Below are positions 18,501 to 24,490 of a DNA stretch of 37,753 nt, one piece after another. Within the stretch, counting starts at the first letter, position 1; the number at the start of each line of letters is the position of its first letter. This stretch comes from an uncultured Pseudomonadota bacterium (GTDB lineage: Bacteria; Pseudomonadota; Gammaproteobacteria; Burkholderiales; Rhodocyclaceae), in the NCBI GenBank assembly GCA_946479855.1, contig CAMLHL010000023.1, positions 1 to 37,753 on the forward strand, written 5' to 3'. A model generated the notes under the pieces. The model was not told where the DNA came from. It did no database searches and saw only the letters and a list, made by a program, of their open reading frames with translations. A program made the translations under genes and the position numbers.

Positions 18501-19440
18501 AGGTACTGGTATCGAAGGCATACAGATTCTTGTCGAACACCATCTTCAACAGATCGGGCAGCTGGAAAGTCACCCGGTTGAGGGTTTTTGCGCTGGTGTC
18601 GGGGTTGGTGGCCGCGTTCGGGTCGCTTTGCAGGAAGGCGGTGAGCAGCGCTTGCGAGTGCAGGTCGATGCCACCAAGTAGGCCAAGGCCGTCGTGGCTG
18701 TTGGCGATGTCGCCTTGCGTGCCGATGCGGTTGGAACTGGGCACCATGAACCAACTGGTCAGGAATTCACCATCGACATTGATGTTGGTGACTTTTTGTC
18801 CACGAACGGCCAGCGTGTCGTCGGCGATCGGGTTGGTATTCGCGGGGTTAGCTGCGTCAACATAGGCTTTGAGTTTGGCGAGTTGCGTTTCCGTGTAGAT
18901 GCCTTCGTTGCGCAGATAAGTCAGTAGGTCGGCGGCCACCAGGTTGGGAATGGTGTTACCGTTCGTGTCTATCCCTTGTTGCTGCCAAAGCGCTGATCGC
19001 AGGAATGGCGCCTGGTCGAAGGTGGCGGCGCTTTCGTCGAAAAAGACGGCCATCAGGGAAGCTAGTCCGCCGCCGAGGCTGTGGCCGGTGAAGGAGATGG
19101 TGGCGCCCGAGTTGGTCTTCCTGACTTGAAGGTAGTAATCCGCCGCCTGGCGTAGCTGAGCGGACAAGCTTCCCGCCGCAAGCGCGAGGTCTGCAGCAAT
19201 ATCACCGGAAAGGTCGGCGGGATTCGTACCGGCGTAGGAAATGACGATTTCTGTGCCGCGTTGGAAAGCAATCGCTTCAAAACCACTGGCGACGGGAAAA
19301 ACCGAAGCAGTAGTTGGATCGGGAACAGGAAAAAATGGTGTCCAGCCTTGCGGCGCCGGTATCCAATTGAGTTCGGCGCGTGTTGTAAGATATGCGTGGC
19401 CTGCCATCAATGCACAATCAATTTCGAATTGTGTTGCCAT
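6592..19440 (-). CDS. Giant RTX protein with N-terminal lipase-like domain
   Basis: One 4282-residue frame with no stop. The ATG at 19440 has CAGGAG about 11 nt upstream. Residues 1-300 look like a class-3 lipase alpha/beta hydrolase: GHSLGG at 119-124 places the nucleophile at S121, with D223 (NVDGEFL) and H261 (IDLHSQ) as plausible partners. From residue 491 onward GGxGxDxLxGG calcium-binding nonapeptides dominate, interleaved with HCBP-related segments (VAPDDVQATRRGNDLVLSI). Between about 1580 and 4000 lie 28 copies of a VEN(L/V)TLTGTAAINGTGN module. The last 120 residues lack RTX repeats and should carry the uncleaved type I export signal. No N-terminal signal peptide is present. It should be exported by the adjoining ABC/HlyD genes and fold on calcium outside. 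Lipolytic, adhesive or S-layer-like roles are all possible. Confidence 0.93.
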   Translation of the reverse strand: MATQFEIDCALMAGHAYLTTRAELNWIPAPQGWTPFFPVPDPTTASVFPVASGFEAIAFQRGTEIVISYAGTNPADLSGDIAADLALAAGSLSAQLRQAADYYLQVRKTNSGATISFTGHSLGGGLASLMAVFFDESAATFDQAPFLRSALWQQQGIDTNGNTIPNLVAADLLTYLRNEGIYTETQLAKLKAYVDAANPANTNPIADDTLAVRGQKVTNINVDGEFLTSWFMVPSSNRIGTQGDIANSHDGLGLLGGIDLHSQALLTAFLQSDPNAATNPDTSAKTLNRVTFQLPDLLKMVFDKNLYAFDTSTSNTKHENFLERIVKHQAGVGTTLPADDMVKRFTADLWQLAQEGGMTLTDGNESDPAAHLVSNALIALAMQKYYEENDTSVGYNAKLFITDDVTGGLRFDMAAIADTFKDAIDAHKPLTLSDAKGYEQYFKKYLDSDSFIAEERGQINAFLPYMRDWYVQAGASGMTATDTQNRGAFMLGGKGDDQLTGGDSADLLVGAAGDDTLRGGKGSDILLGGTGNDTYDYKTGDGSDLILDRDGNGSLMIDDQTLSGGAQYGDQRVYKGTDANGQKHTYVYVTGNAGTGGDLLIDNSILIKDYNLTIGNHMGLTWDAAAADTAPITSPFVLPGDYVSTEDRKDGNGNIVGATINYSHMTIDTDLSGAVVQNYYYQDTAGNDAITTGTAGSQRDYINLVSGGAGAGDDVINSGDGQDYVSAGSGNDIIIGGKDADMLYGGTGNDRIYAEIQITVEQAITKGDTDGDLATNGDWLSGASGDDTLVGSAAGDAVFGGGGQDLLIGGAGDDFILGDAAFDGIYFNIAPDTNQYVFDGTSYNWTIINIGEYGRKIIGVTNENDITSPDGAADVIYAGKGNDAVWGGLGNDIILGEAGDDIMSGDGIDTETQGNDYLDGGTGKDVLFGNGGDDVLVGGQNDDTIYGGAGHDTYIYNLGDGIDTLWDDFSTPGANTLRFGAGVDKNNIKLRLGSLLLDVGDGSQIHIEGFNSQDVFNSVSIGRFEFADGSSLSSSELLARGFDLDGTAGNDSIVGTNITDRIHGLGGNDKLYGMDGDDQLDGGNGGDQLVGGAGNDQMYGGSEGDSLYGGDGDDALDGGDGNDILSGDAGNDQIFGGTGSDRLFGFAGTDNLDGEDGNDELQGGDGADALYGSAGDDLLVGQSGNDNLDGGDGNDELQGGDDNDTLHGGLGNDRLYGQAGNDRLDSGGGIDELQGGNGDDILDGGAGDDYLQGDAGVNTYVFGRGYGKDSVFDYSGSYSTDSGTNVITGTGKLQFSADVAPDDVQATRRGNDLVLSIAGTDDAVTIRNHFLVTSSYYSYSYGTVSYYAYRLAQIQFADGTTWTGSTIPMYLGSTWDGPYGGNSIAGTDGADIFSYSVTADRLYGGSGSDIYRWGLHAGKDVVYDPGDTNTILIDAAVAPTDVTVRRVGNDIVLGIKNSPDELTILDGSSSINGVFQLKFTSDGTIRTYADLFLTPTDQGDNLWGTDGNETIDGLGGNDTIIGGGGRDSLYGGDGDDSIVSATSGYSTLAGGAGNDTLSSGSYWSGADILMGGAGDDVYIDNNVSNMIVENTDEGIDTVQAGVTLTLGANLENLVLVGTDAINGTGNALNNNLIGNAANNQLSGGDGDDTLDGAGGNDLLAGGAGNDAYLFGRGAGQDTITGEIDGSGTLDAIRVAADVLPEQVQVIRDGNDLLVSIVGSADQLRISAYFNNNRPIEQIQFLAGSTVWDAAAVQARLQTLPGAGDDLLLGTDSKDTLNGLGGNDTIYGYGGDDSLDGGTGSDLLAGGTGNDIYVVDSALDAIIENLDEGIDTIQASVTYTLGANVENLTLTGTAVLSGTGNALDNTLIGNDVVNSLIGNAGNDTLDGGAGSDDLTGGAGNDTYVVDSLGDVITEYASEGTDTVQTGISYTLGANLENLTLTGTGDISGTGNTLNNLLKGNAGNNVLNGGTGGDMLQGGAGNDSYVVDNVADSIVEYASEGIDNVQSSVTYTLSANVENLTLIGSMAINGTGNNLANVLTGNSANNVLSGGQGDDIYIITSGDTVVENANEGIDTVQAAFAYTLGTNVENLTLAGTSRINGTGNALNNVLIGNIANNSLTGGAGDDRLEGGGGTDTLIGGTGNDYYVIDDAKDVITENAGEGTDTVQAAFTYTLGTNLENLVLAAGVAINGTGNAGNNVITGNALDNVLTGAAGADTMIGSGGNDTFVVDNVGDVVVENADEGSDAVQSAVTYALSANIESLTLTGTAAINGTGNTLGNTLTGNSAANVLAGGAGDDIYVVGAGDSVIENASEGIDTVQSGVAFTLGANVENLTLTGTTAINGTGNSLDNLLTGNSAANVLSGGAGNDIYVIGSGDSVIENASEGIDTVQSGVTFTLGANVENLTLTGTTAINGTGNSLDNVLTGNSAANVLTGGAGNDIYVIGTYDTVVEAANQGIDAVLSSVTFTLGANVENLTLTGTGAINGTGNTFDNVITGNNANNFLDGGAGNDRLIGGLGDDTYLLDSAGDLVVENAGEGNDTVQTSFSFTSGGNVENVTLLGTAAINAMGDSGDNVLTGNSAANQLTGGAGNDTLNGGGGADTLMGGTGDDTYVSASGVVLVEAANAGTDTVQSATTFTLGDDFENLTLTGTAAINGTGNALANVIAGNAGANVLDGGTGVDTLYGGDGNDTLIGDPNDLLRGGLGDDLYIINTVGELDSNAVYNLESGGSGVDTIQTNGSVRLHVLGWNYNTQDYTFNGTVENATLTGTLDTHAYGSTSNNVLIGNSGNNSLTGLGGDDRLEGGDGNDSLDGGSGNNTLIGGAGNDTLSGSGGTNSMNGGAGDDTYTVYGSTDVVIENANEGTDTIICRVINSSYTLPTNVENFQLFGGTGAFVFTGNSLNNSIIGDFDASTLNGGGGDDTLDGGSGADTLLGGTGNDTYIIDATDVLTENANEGIDMVQASFSYTLAANFENLTLTGTAAINGTGNAVANVLTGNSAANVLAGGIGDDTYVIDALDTVVENASEGTDTIQANFSYTLGGNLENLTLTGTGSINGTGNSTNNVLIGNIANNVLDGAVGSDTMQGGLGNDTYMVDHSGDVVVENADEGTDTVLAVATYTLSANVENLTLTGTAAINGTGNAANNVLTGNSAANILSGGLGDDTYIVSDTLDTLVENANEGSDTVQSSVSYTLGANLEKMTLTGYSAVIGTGNSLDNVLTGNNATSTLMGGFGDDTYILLSSANVITENAGEGNDTVQVSFNYTLGANLENLVLSGSAYNGTGNALNNTLTGNSYNNLLDGGAGVDTMIGGRGGDTYIVDDSGDAVIENANEGVDTVQSAASYVLGANIENLTLTGSSVINGTGNALDNMLTGNAAANVLAGGLGNDTYVIDGSDTVFEYANEGIDTVQSSATYVLVSNVENLTLSGWGAINGTGNAANNSLLGNSGNNLLTAGAGNDTLEGGYGLDTLLGGTGDDIYVVDTATDVIVENAGEGTDTVKSSVTYTLGANLENLTLTGYANINGTGNALGNVLTGNSGGNVLAGGMGDDTYIVGNGDSALENAGEGTDTVLSSASLALSANVENLTLTGTAAINGTGNDLGNVLVGNIADNVLDGLNGADTMRGGAGNDTYLVDVVGEVVVEFASEGIDTVQSAVDYVLGDNLENLSLNYGLAVSGTGNALNNSLLGSIVDNVLMGLEGDDTLDGSRGADTMIGGVGNDTYVVDNLGDVIVENVGEGVDTIQTTIDCTLGDNLENLTLLTYAAIHGTGNAYNNVIVGSGANNLLDGGIGADTMRGGSGDDTYVVDDLGDVVAENSAEGIDTVMSSISYTLGDNLENLTLTGMAAINAVGNAADNVLVGNGAANVLSGGDGKNWLDGGAGADTMIGGDGADTYVVNDAGDVVQETSNGTFYSDRVLSSLSYTLGANIEYLALTGTDAINAAGNELNNTLVGNDAVNVIDGGTGADIMVGGLGDDTYIVDNQNDWVGEYLAEGTDSVRSSIAYTLGVNLENLLLTGSADINGTGNELDNLIVGNDGANVLNGIDGNDLLQGGLGNDMLQGGGSNTLLDGGIGADGLVGGSGNDLFIGGAGNDVITTGSGADLIAFNRGSGLDTVHSSNGTDNIISLGGGIKLSDLVFRKDGNNLVLDTGGGDILTLENWYAAPANHSVLTLQMVEAAAADFTPAGLDPLRDNRIETFDFQGLADRFDLAQIFNPGLTSWSLAAALTDFHLGGSDTDALGGDLAYQYGSTGTLAGIGATAAQSTLGNPTFGTQAQTLQPLTSLQDGPARLM
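7400..14700 (-). repeat. 28-copy adhesin-type module array within the RTX gene
   Basis: Reading the protein, I counted 28 occurrences of the core ENLTLTG or a close variant. Each sits in a unit of about 70-100 residues: GGxGNDTYVVD, then GDVVxENAxEGxDTVQSSVTYTLGANVENLTL, then GTGNALDNVLTGNSAANVLxGG. Units alternate between a short form of 71 residues and a longer form with an extra calcium-binding loop. Divergence between most units is substantial, but a few neighbours are nearly identical. Such arrays usually form stacked beta-rolls and lengthen or shorten by recombination. Confidence 0.85.
12134..12559 (-). repeat. Recent 213-bp tandem duplication in the RTX gene
   Basis: Two consecutive 213-bp units (12134-12346 and 12347-12559) are nearly identical. 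Over the stretch from about 12227 to 12320, compared with 12440 to 12533, I see only one or two differences. The unit equals 71 codons, so gain or loss keeps the frame. The next unit, at about 12560-12770, is clearly more divergent. Confidence 0.8.
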
Positions 19441-19491
19441 GATTACGTCGCTCCTGGAAATAATTGCTTAATCGGGTGGTGGCAGCCTGTT

Positions 19492-20172
19492 TTATTTCTG
19501 TGACGTATGTGGTTCTATGGGATTGGGGGCCTTTGGCCCGCTTGAATACTTGGGACATGGCTCTGGCATCACCTGCTCCCTCAGAATGGTTTTGTATTCC
19601 GGTTGCCGAAATCCGGCATTGAGCCGCTTGATGGTTTCTGCATCGACAAAGCGTTTTCCCAGGTTCTCCACCTGGGTATCCGGCGACGAAACAATCAGGT
19701 TGGGGGTCTTGGTGTCCGGCGGCAACTCCTGCAACGGGATGCGCACCCAGCTCTTGGCATCGTAGCGGAATACGACATAGGGCGGATTCGGCCTGCCCCA
19801 CTTGTTATAGGCCAGGCAGCCCATGGGATTGGCGACCAGATATACCGTGTCTTGGTAGATATCGAGGGCCATAGGCAGGAAATTGCTATTGCCCAGATCG
19901 GGTGTGGCCTTGTCTTCCCAAACGACCACCTCCCCCGTTGCCGGATGTGTGAAAGTCAGCATCTGTTTCGTGTAGGAAGGTTTTTGCCCGATTTCATGGC
20001 GGCCACCCCGCTCGACACTTCGGTCTACGACCAGTTTGCTGCCATCATGCAGCAGGACTTCTTCTTTCCAGCTGTCGCCGCCCAACCCGAACAAGTCGGC
20101 GCAGGCGTTAAGGCTGAACGTGGAGATCAAAGCGAGGACGGCAAGGATTTTGCGGTGGGTGGTCGGGGTCAT
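19492..20172 (-). CDS. Putative lipoprotein of the secretion locus
   Basis: The 226-residue protein starts at ATG 20172 with a strong AAGGAG 6 nt upstream. Its N-terminus is a lipoprotein signal: basic start, hydrophobic stretch ILAVLALISTF and lipobox LNAC with the lipidated cysteine at about residue 24. The mature part is beta-rich (EEVLLHDGSKLVVDRSVERGG, YVVFRYDAKSWVRIPL) and ends in a proline-rich tail. No named family is recognised, although similar small lipoproteins occur beside other operons. It lies 51 nt upstream of the RTX gene in the same direction. It could anchor or help the exported protein at the outer membrane; that role is inferred from position only. Confidence 0.8.
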   Translation of the reverse strand: MTPTTHRKILAVLALISTFSLNACADLFGLGGDSWKEEVLLHDGSKLVVDRSVERGGRHEIGQKPSYTKQMLTFTHPATGEVVVWEDKATPDLGNSNFLPMALDIYQDTVYLVANPMGCLAYNKWGRPNPPYVVFRYDAKSWVRIPLQELPPDTKTPNLIVSSPDTQVENLGKRFVDAETIKRLNAGFRQPEYKTILREQVMPEPCPKYSSGPKAPNPIEPHTSQK

Positions 20173-20372
20173 GCAGCACTCCTTGATTGGTTAAAGGCTG
20201 GGGCGTTGGCAGCCGTTTTCATCGGCATAGGCCAAACCAGGTATTTGGGTTTTTTGGCCGTTTTTTCTGGTCGACCGTAGCATTGCTCCGACACCACCCG
20301 AGAGCGCACCACCCCCACAGCCAAGACGATGTCATTGCCCTCATCGCCGCATTTGAGGTTTTTTCTATTCAT
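20169..20372 (-). CDS. Possible 67-residue basic protein between glycosyltransferase and lipoprotein
   Basis: ATG 20372-20370 overlaps the glycosyltransferase stop as ATGA, and its own TGA (20171-20169) overlaps the lipoprotein start as ATGA. Two such coupling overlaps at both ends are unlikely by chance and fill an otherwise empty 196-nt gap within the operon. The product is basic, with the segment CGDEGNDIVLAVGVVRSRVV near its start and KTAKKPKYLVWPMPMK near its middle. It has no clear signal peptide or known family. The last codons coincide with the lipoprotein ribosome-binding site. It could instead be a coupling leader with no functional product. Confidence 0.4.
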   Translation of the reverse strand: MNRKNLKCGDEGNDIVLAVGVVRSRVVSEQCYGRPEKTAKKPKYLVWPMPMKTAANAPAFNQSRSAA

Positions 20373-21625
20373 TCCCCACATCCGAATTTCACACATTTCA
20401 CGTTATCCTCCGTCAGCCGGACCAAAGATTCGATGACGAGCTGGTAGTCTCGAAGAGAACGCCGCACGTCATAGCGGCCCGCAATGGTCTGCCGGGCTGC
20501 TTGCCGGATCGATTGCATCCGGTCGGGATGGTCAAACACTTTGTCGACATACTCGGCCATCTGTTTCGGCGAGAAAAAATCCACCAGCCAGCCGTTCTTG
20601 CCGTGTTCGATCACTTCCCGCACTGGCGCAGTATCCGAACCGATCACCAGGCAGCCGGCCGCCATGGCTTCCAGCATCGACCAGGAAAGTACGAAGGGAA
20701 CGGTGAGATAGACATGGGCCGAAGAAACCTGCAGCAGTGCGAGATAGCGTTCGTAGGGAATCCTGCCCAGGAAGTGCACCCGCATCGGGTCGATGCTGAC
20801 TTCCTGCAGCAGTTTTTGGCGGTAGGTCTGCCCTGCGGGCAGCCGTTGCCCGTAACTGACGTCGTCACCGCCGACAATCACGATTTCCGCTTCGGGTCGC
20901 CGACGGCAGATCTCTTCAACGGCCCGCATGAATTGATGGAAGCCGCGGTAAGGTTCTAGATTGCGCGCTACGTAGGTAACGACTTCATCCCGTTTCGTCA
21001 GCACTTTGCCATTCGGCAAAGTAAAGACCTGTTGTGGATCGGGCGCAACCAAGTCCGTATCGATACCTTCGTGAATGACCGAGATATGGGAATGAAATGC
21101 TGCCGGATGCAGGCTCTTCTGCCAGTGCATCGGACTCACGCCCGCATCGCAGGCCGTCAGGTTCAACAGGTGCAGCGCGTTGCGCGTGCGAATGCGGGCG
21201 TACCCGTCGAGGGTCAAGGGATATTCCGGGTCGAAGTTGGCGTCGGCGCCATCGGCATGGTAGTAAAACTCGAAGAAACTCAGCAAAGCGATATCCGGGA
21301 AAACGTCCTTGACGTACAGCGCTTCGCCCCAGCCGGGATGGGCGATGACGATATCCGGAATGAAAGCCGCTTTCTTGAGTTGCAGCAATACTTTGGCCAC
21401 GGCCTGGCCATTGAGCACTCCCTCTTCCATACTGCGCAGATAGGGATGGGCATCGCGGCGAAGCTTGCGCGCCGGCTGGTAGGTGATCGTATTGGGAACC
21501 AGGGGCAGACGCGGCGCATGCGGCTGGCAAATAGCCATCACCCGGTGCTGCGGATTGGTCGCCAGATGGCCGGCTAGATGGCGAAATTGCCCGGGGAAAT
21601 TCTGGTGGATGAAAAGGATATTCAT
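20369..21625 (-). CDS. GT-B glycosyltransferase, family 4-like
   Basis: The 418-residue protein begins MNILFIHQNFPGQFRHLA, a Rossmann strand with the glycine-containing acceptor loop of GT-B enzymes. A family-4-specific N-terminal domain follows (DIVIAHPGWGEALYVKDVFP, FFEFYYHADGADANFDPE). The C-terminal donor-binding domain includes VTYVARNLEPYRGFHQFMRA, IVIVGGDDVSYG and the EAMAAGCLVIGSDTAPVREVI segment that holds the E-x7-E-type nucleotide-sugar site. It is cytoplasmic, with no membrane segment. It starts 15 nt after the ABC transporter stop, so the two are co-transcribed. The likely substrate is unknown. Its place in the secretion operon suggests glycosylation of the RTX protein before export, or of a surface glycan. 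Confidence 0.9.
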   Translation of the reverse strand: MNILFIHQNFPGQFRHLAGHLATNPQHRVMAICQPHAPRLPLVPNTITYQPARKLRRDAHPYLRSMEEGVLNGQAVAKVLLQLKKAAFIPDIVIAHPGWGEALYVKDVFPDIALLSFFEFYYHADGADANFDPEYPLTLDGYARIRTRNALHLLNLTACDAGVSPMHWQKSLHPAAFHSHISVIHEGIDTDLVAPDPQQVFTLPNGKVLTKRDEVVTYVARNLEPYRGFHQFMRAVEEICRRRPEAEIVIVGGDDVSYGQRLPAGQTYRQKLLQEVSIDPMRVHFLGRIPYERYLALLQVSSAHVYLTVPFVLSWSMLEAMAAGCLVIGSDTAPVREVIEHGKNGWLVDFFSPKQMAEYVDKVFDHPDRMQSIRQAARQTIAGRYDVRRSLRDYQLVIESLVRLTEDNVKCVKFGCGE

Positions 21626-21640
21626 CGCTGGCGATGACGA

Positions 21641-23806
21641 TCAGTGCTGAGGGCCATCACGTTTCTCCGGCGAACCATCGTCTACCACCTCCATGCGCGT
21701 TGCGCCTTGCTGCCCGCCGAGCGAGAACACTTCATCCACCTGCAGCCCTCGGGGAATCTGATGGGTAATGAAAAGCAAGGTCACCCGGCCCTTGAGCTTG
21801 TTGATGGTTCGGGCGAAGAGCTCCGCCGTCTGATGGTCCAGATTGGACACCGCTTCATCAAAGACAAGGATTTTGGGCCGCTTGAGCAATGCTCGGGCAA
21901 TCGCAATGCGCTGCCGTTGCCCACCCGATAGCCCGGTCCCCCGCTCCCCGATTTCCGTCTGATATCCCTCGGGCAGTTTTTCGATCACCTCGTGAATTTC
22001 CGCCGCCTTGCAGGCCTGGATGACGTCTTCGAAACTGGCATGCGGATGCGCCATGGCCAGGTTGTCGTAGAGGGTGCCGGCGAAGAGCACGGTTTCCTGA
22101 GGGACGACGCCGAAGGTTTGGCGCAGTTCGTTAGCGGGCAGATGGCGGATGTCTTTGCCATCGAGGGCAATGTGCCCTTCAATGGGCTGGTAGAAGCCGA
22201 GCAGCAGTTTCCCCAGCGTGCTTTTGCCGCAACCGGACGGGCCCATCAGGACCGTGAGGTGGCCCGGTTTGAAGGTCAGGCTGAGGTTTCGGTAGAGCCA
22301 GGGATGGTGCTCGGAATAGCGGAAGGCGAGATATTGCAGGTCAATCCGGCCGGGCCCCTGGTTTTCCCGGGTCGGGGTCAGCGTGTGCGGTTCCTGCGGC
22401 ATGTCGAGGATGTCGCCCAAGCGCTTGACGGCGATGTTGGCCTGCTGGAATTCCTGCCACAGGCCGACGAGTCGTAAGAGCGGCTGACTCATTCGACCGG
22501 CGAACATCTGGAACGCAACGAGCATGCCAACCGTAAAACCGTCGTTTTGCATCACAAGGAGCGCACCAACAATCAGGATGGCCAGAGTCATCACCTGTTC
22601 GAGGCCATTGCTAATGACGTTGTAGGTGTTGCCGACCTGTTTGGTCGAGAAACCGGCCGCCAAGTATTGGGCGAGGAAGTCGCCGTACTTCTTGTCGATG
22701 TCGGCTTCCATCTGCAGAGATTTGACGGTGGCCATGCCGGCAACGTACTCGGTCAGGAATGACTGGTTGCGAGCGCCAAGCATGAACTGCTGGTTGAGCT
22801 TGTCGCGGAAGACCGGTGCGACGAGGAAGCTGATGAAGGCGATGGTGCCGAGCAGGCCGACGGCGATCAGCGAGAGTTGCCAACTGTAGGCGAACATCAC
22901 GGCGAGGAAGATGAGCAGGAAGGGGAAGTCGAGGACCAGGGTGACGGCAGCACCGGAAACGAATTCGCGGATGGTCTCCACCCCATGCAGTCGGGCGACC
23001 AGGGTGCCGGTGGGGCGGTGCTCGAAGTACGGCAGGGGCAACCTGAGCAGGTGGCGGAAGACCTGACTACCGAGTACGGCATCGATGCGGTTGCCAGTGT
23101 GCAGGACGAGATATTGACGCAGCCAGCTCATGCCACTGGTGAACAGCATGAACATGACCAATGCGACACCGAGGACGATCAGGGTGCTATGGGTTTGATG
23201 GACGACTACTTTGTCGATGATGACCTGGGTGAACAGCGGAGTGGCCAGCCCAACCAGCTGGATGGCCAAGCTGGCGAGCAGCACATCGCGCCAGATGGGC
23301 TTGTGCTTGAGCAGTTCGGGGATGAACCAGCTGAAGCCGAACTCCTTGGTTTCGGCCTTGAAGCCGGGGATGTCGCCTTCTTTGTTGGTGCCGCTGGCTT
23401 CACGTGCAGCCAGGATGAGGCCGGGTTCGAATCGAGTGGCGGCTTCTTCAACCCCGAGAGTATCCGGGGCTTGGGATCCGGCGCGGAAATAGAGGAGCTT
23501 TTGGCCATCGGTCTTGAGGATCAAGACCGGGAGGACGACGGGGGGTTCTTCGGGACTCTGTTCCGGTACGGCGCGCAGGAAGGCGATGGCCGGCAGGGGC
23601 AGCTTCTGCCAATCGGCCGGATGGGCGCTATAGCCGGTCTTGAAGCCCAAAGCACGGGCGGCTTCGTGGAAGGTGGGGAGACTATGCGGTGGCGGGAAGG
23701 CCTGCTCGACCAGCTTGGGGTCGAAGGGGATGCGATAGAGATTGCACAGGCTGCCGAGCAGCCATAGCACCTCCTGATACCCCAGCCCGCCCTCTGAAGT
23801 TTGCAT
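21641..23806 (-). CDS. Type I secretion ABC transporter with degenerate C39 domain
   Basis: The 721-residue protein has the HlyB/LapB layout. Residues 1-140 form a C39 peptidase-like domain that lacks the catalytic cysteine context (GYQEVLWLLGSLCNLY), as in the C39-like domains that bind RTX substrates without cutting. Residues about 170-440 hold the six-helix membrane domain. The nucleotide-binding domain carries Walker A GPSGCGKST (522-530), signature LSGGQ (626-630), Walker B ILVFDE (646-651), the SNLD D-loop and switch histidine H682. It should dimerise in the inner membrane and use ATP to export the RTX protein, coupled to the HlyD adaptor at 5170-6540. A promoter is visible 30 nt upstream of the start. 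Confidence 0.95.
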   Translation of the reverse strand: MQTSEGGLGYQEVLWLLGSLCNLYRIPFDPKLVEQAFPPPHSLPTFHEAARALGFKTGYSAHPADWQKLPLPAIAFLRAVPEQSPEEPPVVLPVLILKTDGQKLLYFRAGSQAPDTLGVEEAATRFEPGLILAAREASGTNKEGDIPGFKAETKEFGFSWFIPELLKHKPIWRDVLLASLAIQLVGLATPLFTQVIIDKVVVHQTHSTLIVLGVALVMFMLFTSGMSWLRQYLVLHTGNRIDAVLGSQVFRHLLRLPLPYFEHRPTGTLVARLHGVETIREFVSGAAVTLVLDFPFLLIFLAVMFAYSWQLSLIAVGLLGTIAFISFLVAPVFRDKLNQQFMLGARNQSFLTEYVAGMATVKSLQMEADIDKKYGDFLAQYLAAGFSTKQVGNTYNVISNGLEQVMTLAILIVGALLVMQNDGFTVGMLVAFQMFAGRMSQPLLRLVGLWQEFQQANIAVKRLGDILDMPQEPHTLTPTRENQGPGRIDLQYLAFRYSEHHPWLYRNLSLTFKPGHLTVLMGPSGCGKSTLGKLLLGFYQPIEGHIALDGKDIRHLPANELRQTFGVVPQETVLFAGTLYDNLAMAHPHASFEDVIQACKAAEIHEVIEKLPEGYQTEIGERGTGLSGGQRQRIAIARALLKRPKILVFDEAVSNLDHQTAELFARTINKLKGRVTLLFITHQIPRGLQVDEVFSLGGQQGATRMEVVDDGSPEKRDGPQH

Positions 23807-23835
23807 TGCCCAACTTGTTTTTATGAAGATTGAGC

Positions 23836-23864
23836 ATTCTGTGGTCGGGTTGATGCCAAGTCAA
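23836..23864 (-). promoter_or_regulatory. Promoter of the type I secretion operon
   Basis: On the minus strand TTGACT (23864-23859) is followed by a 17-nt spacer and CAGAAT (23841-23836), five and four matches to the sigma70 hexamers. Transcription would begin near 23829, about 23 nt before the ABC transporter ATG at 23806. Confidence 0.6.
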
Positions 23865-23909
23865 TATCGCCAATGGCATAGTACCGTCAGGCTTGGCGAC
23901 TCGATTCGC

Positions 23910-24470
23910 TCAGCTTGGTTTTGCCATGGCATTCAAGATGCCGGCTTGTTTCAGCGTGCGCCAAGGATTCACAAACATCTTGATCAACATCGCGGCAATC
24001 GCAAACCAAATTACCCCCAAGCCCATCTGGAACAGATCGCGCTTCCATGGGATTGCGGTCTCCAGGCCTGCCAACTGGAGAATGGCTGCGGCGCACACCA
24101 AGCTGACCAGCGTTACCTGAAACCAGCCATACATCGGCATCAGCCGACTGGTGTCGATGATTAGTTCCTGGCGGGCGACCCGGAGGTGGCCCCCCCGCTT
24201 GAGCCAGCGAATTTCATCGTCAAGCAGATCGTATTTGTTCTGAAAATCGATGACCAGAGGGCGAACCGTCGAAGTGGCTTTGAAACCGAAGCGATAGTTG
24301 AACAGGCGTTCGTTGCTCGTCGCCATCTGATCCAGTTTGGTTTTCGAGGCGGTGGCCAGCAACAGTTTGATCGAGCCGGGGATGAAATACTCGTGATAGT
24401 CGCGCCCGGCCGCTCTTTGTTCCAAGGCAAGGTTGAGTTGGGCAGAGTCGAAATGCGGGATGTCGCTCAT
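23910..24470 (-). CDS. Two-helix membrane protein, unrecognised
   Basis: The 186-residue protein begins MSDIPHFDSAQLNLALEQRA. The first 110 residues are soluble and helical, with basic clusters (TKLDQMATSNERLFNYRFGFK, RWLKRGGHLRVARQ). Two membrane segments follow, MYGWFQVTLVSLVCAAAILQLAG and QMGLGVIWFAIAAMLIKMFV, with a short basic tail. A cytoplasmic N-terminal domain and a hairpin anchor are likely. It ends about 70 nt before the ABC transporter promoter and begins 20 nt after the stop of the truncated gene upstream. The topology recalls SLATT-type membrane proteins, but no diagnostic motif is clear. Function unknown. Confidence 0.7.
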   Translation of the reverse strand: MSDIPHFDSAQLNLALEQRAAGRDYHEYFIPGSIKLLLATASKTKLDQMATSNERLFNYRFGFKATSTVRPLVIDFQNKYDLLDDEIRWLKRGGHLRVARQELIIDTSRLMPMYGWFQVTLVSLVCAAAILQLAGLETAIPWKRDLFQMGLGVIWFAIAAMLIKMFVNPWRTLKQAGILNAMAKPS

Positions 24471-24490
24471 GGCTTGGGGCTCCGTATCGG

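Noticed and set aside
6827..19286. Dozens of plus-strand and other-frame ORFs across the giant RTX gene, rich in P, S, A or in R, H, C
   Set aside because: They are antisense or shifted readings of the GGxGxD and LTLTG repeats; their repetitive, low-complexity composition follows from the repeat codons.
5170..23806. Search for a TolC-type outer-membrane channel in the secretion locus
   Set aside because: No such gene is present; the channel is presumably encoded elsewhere.
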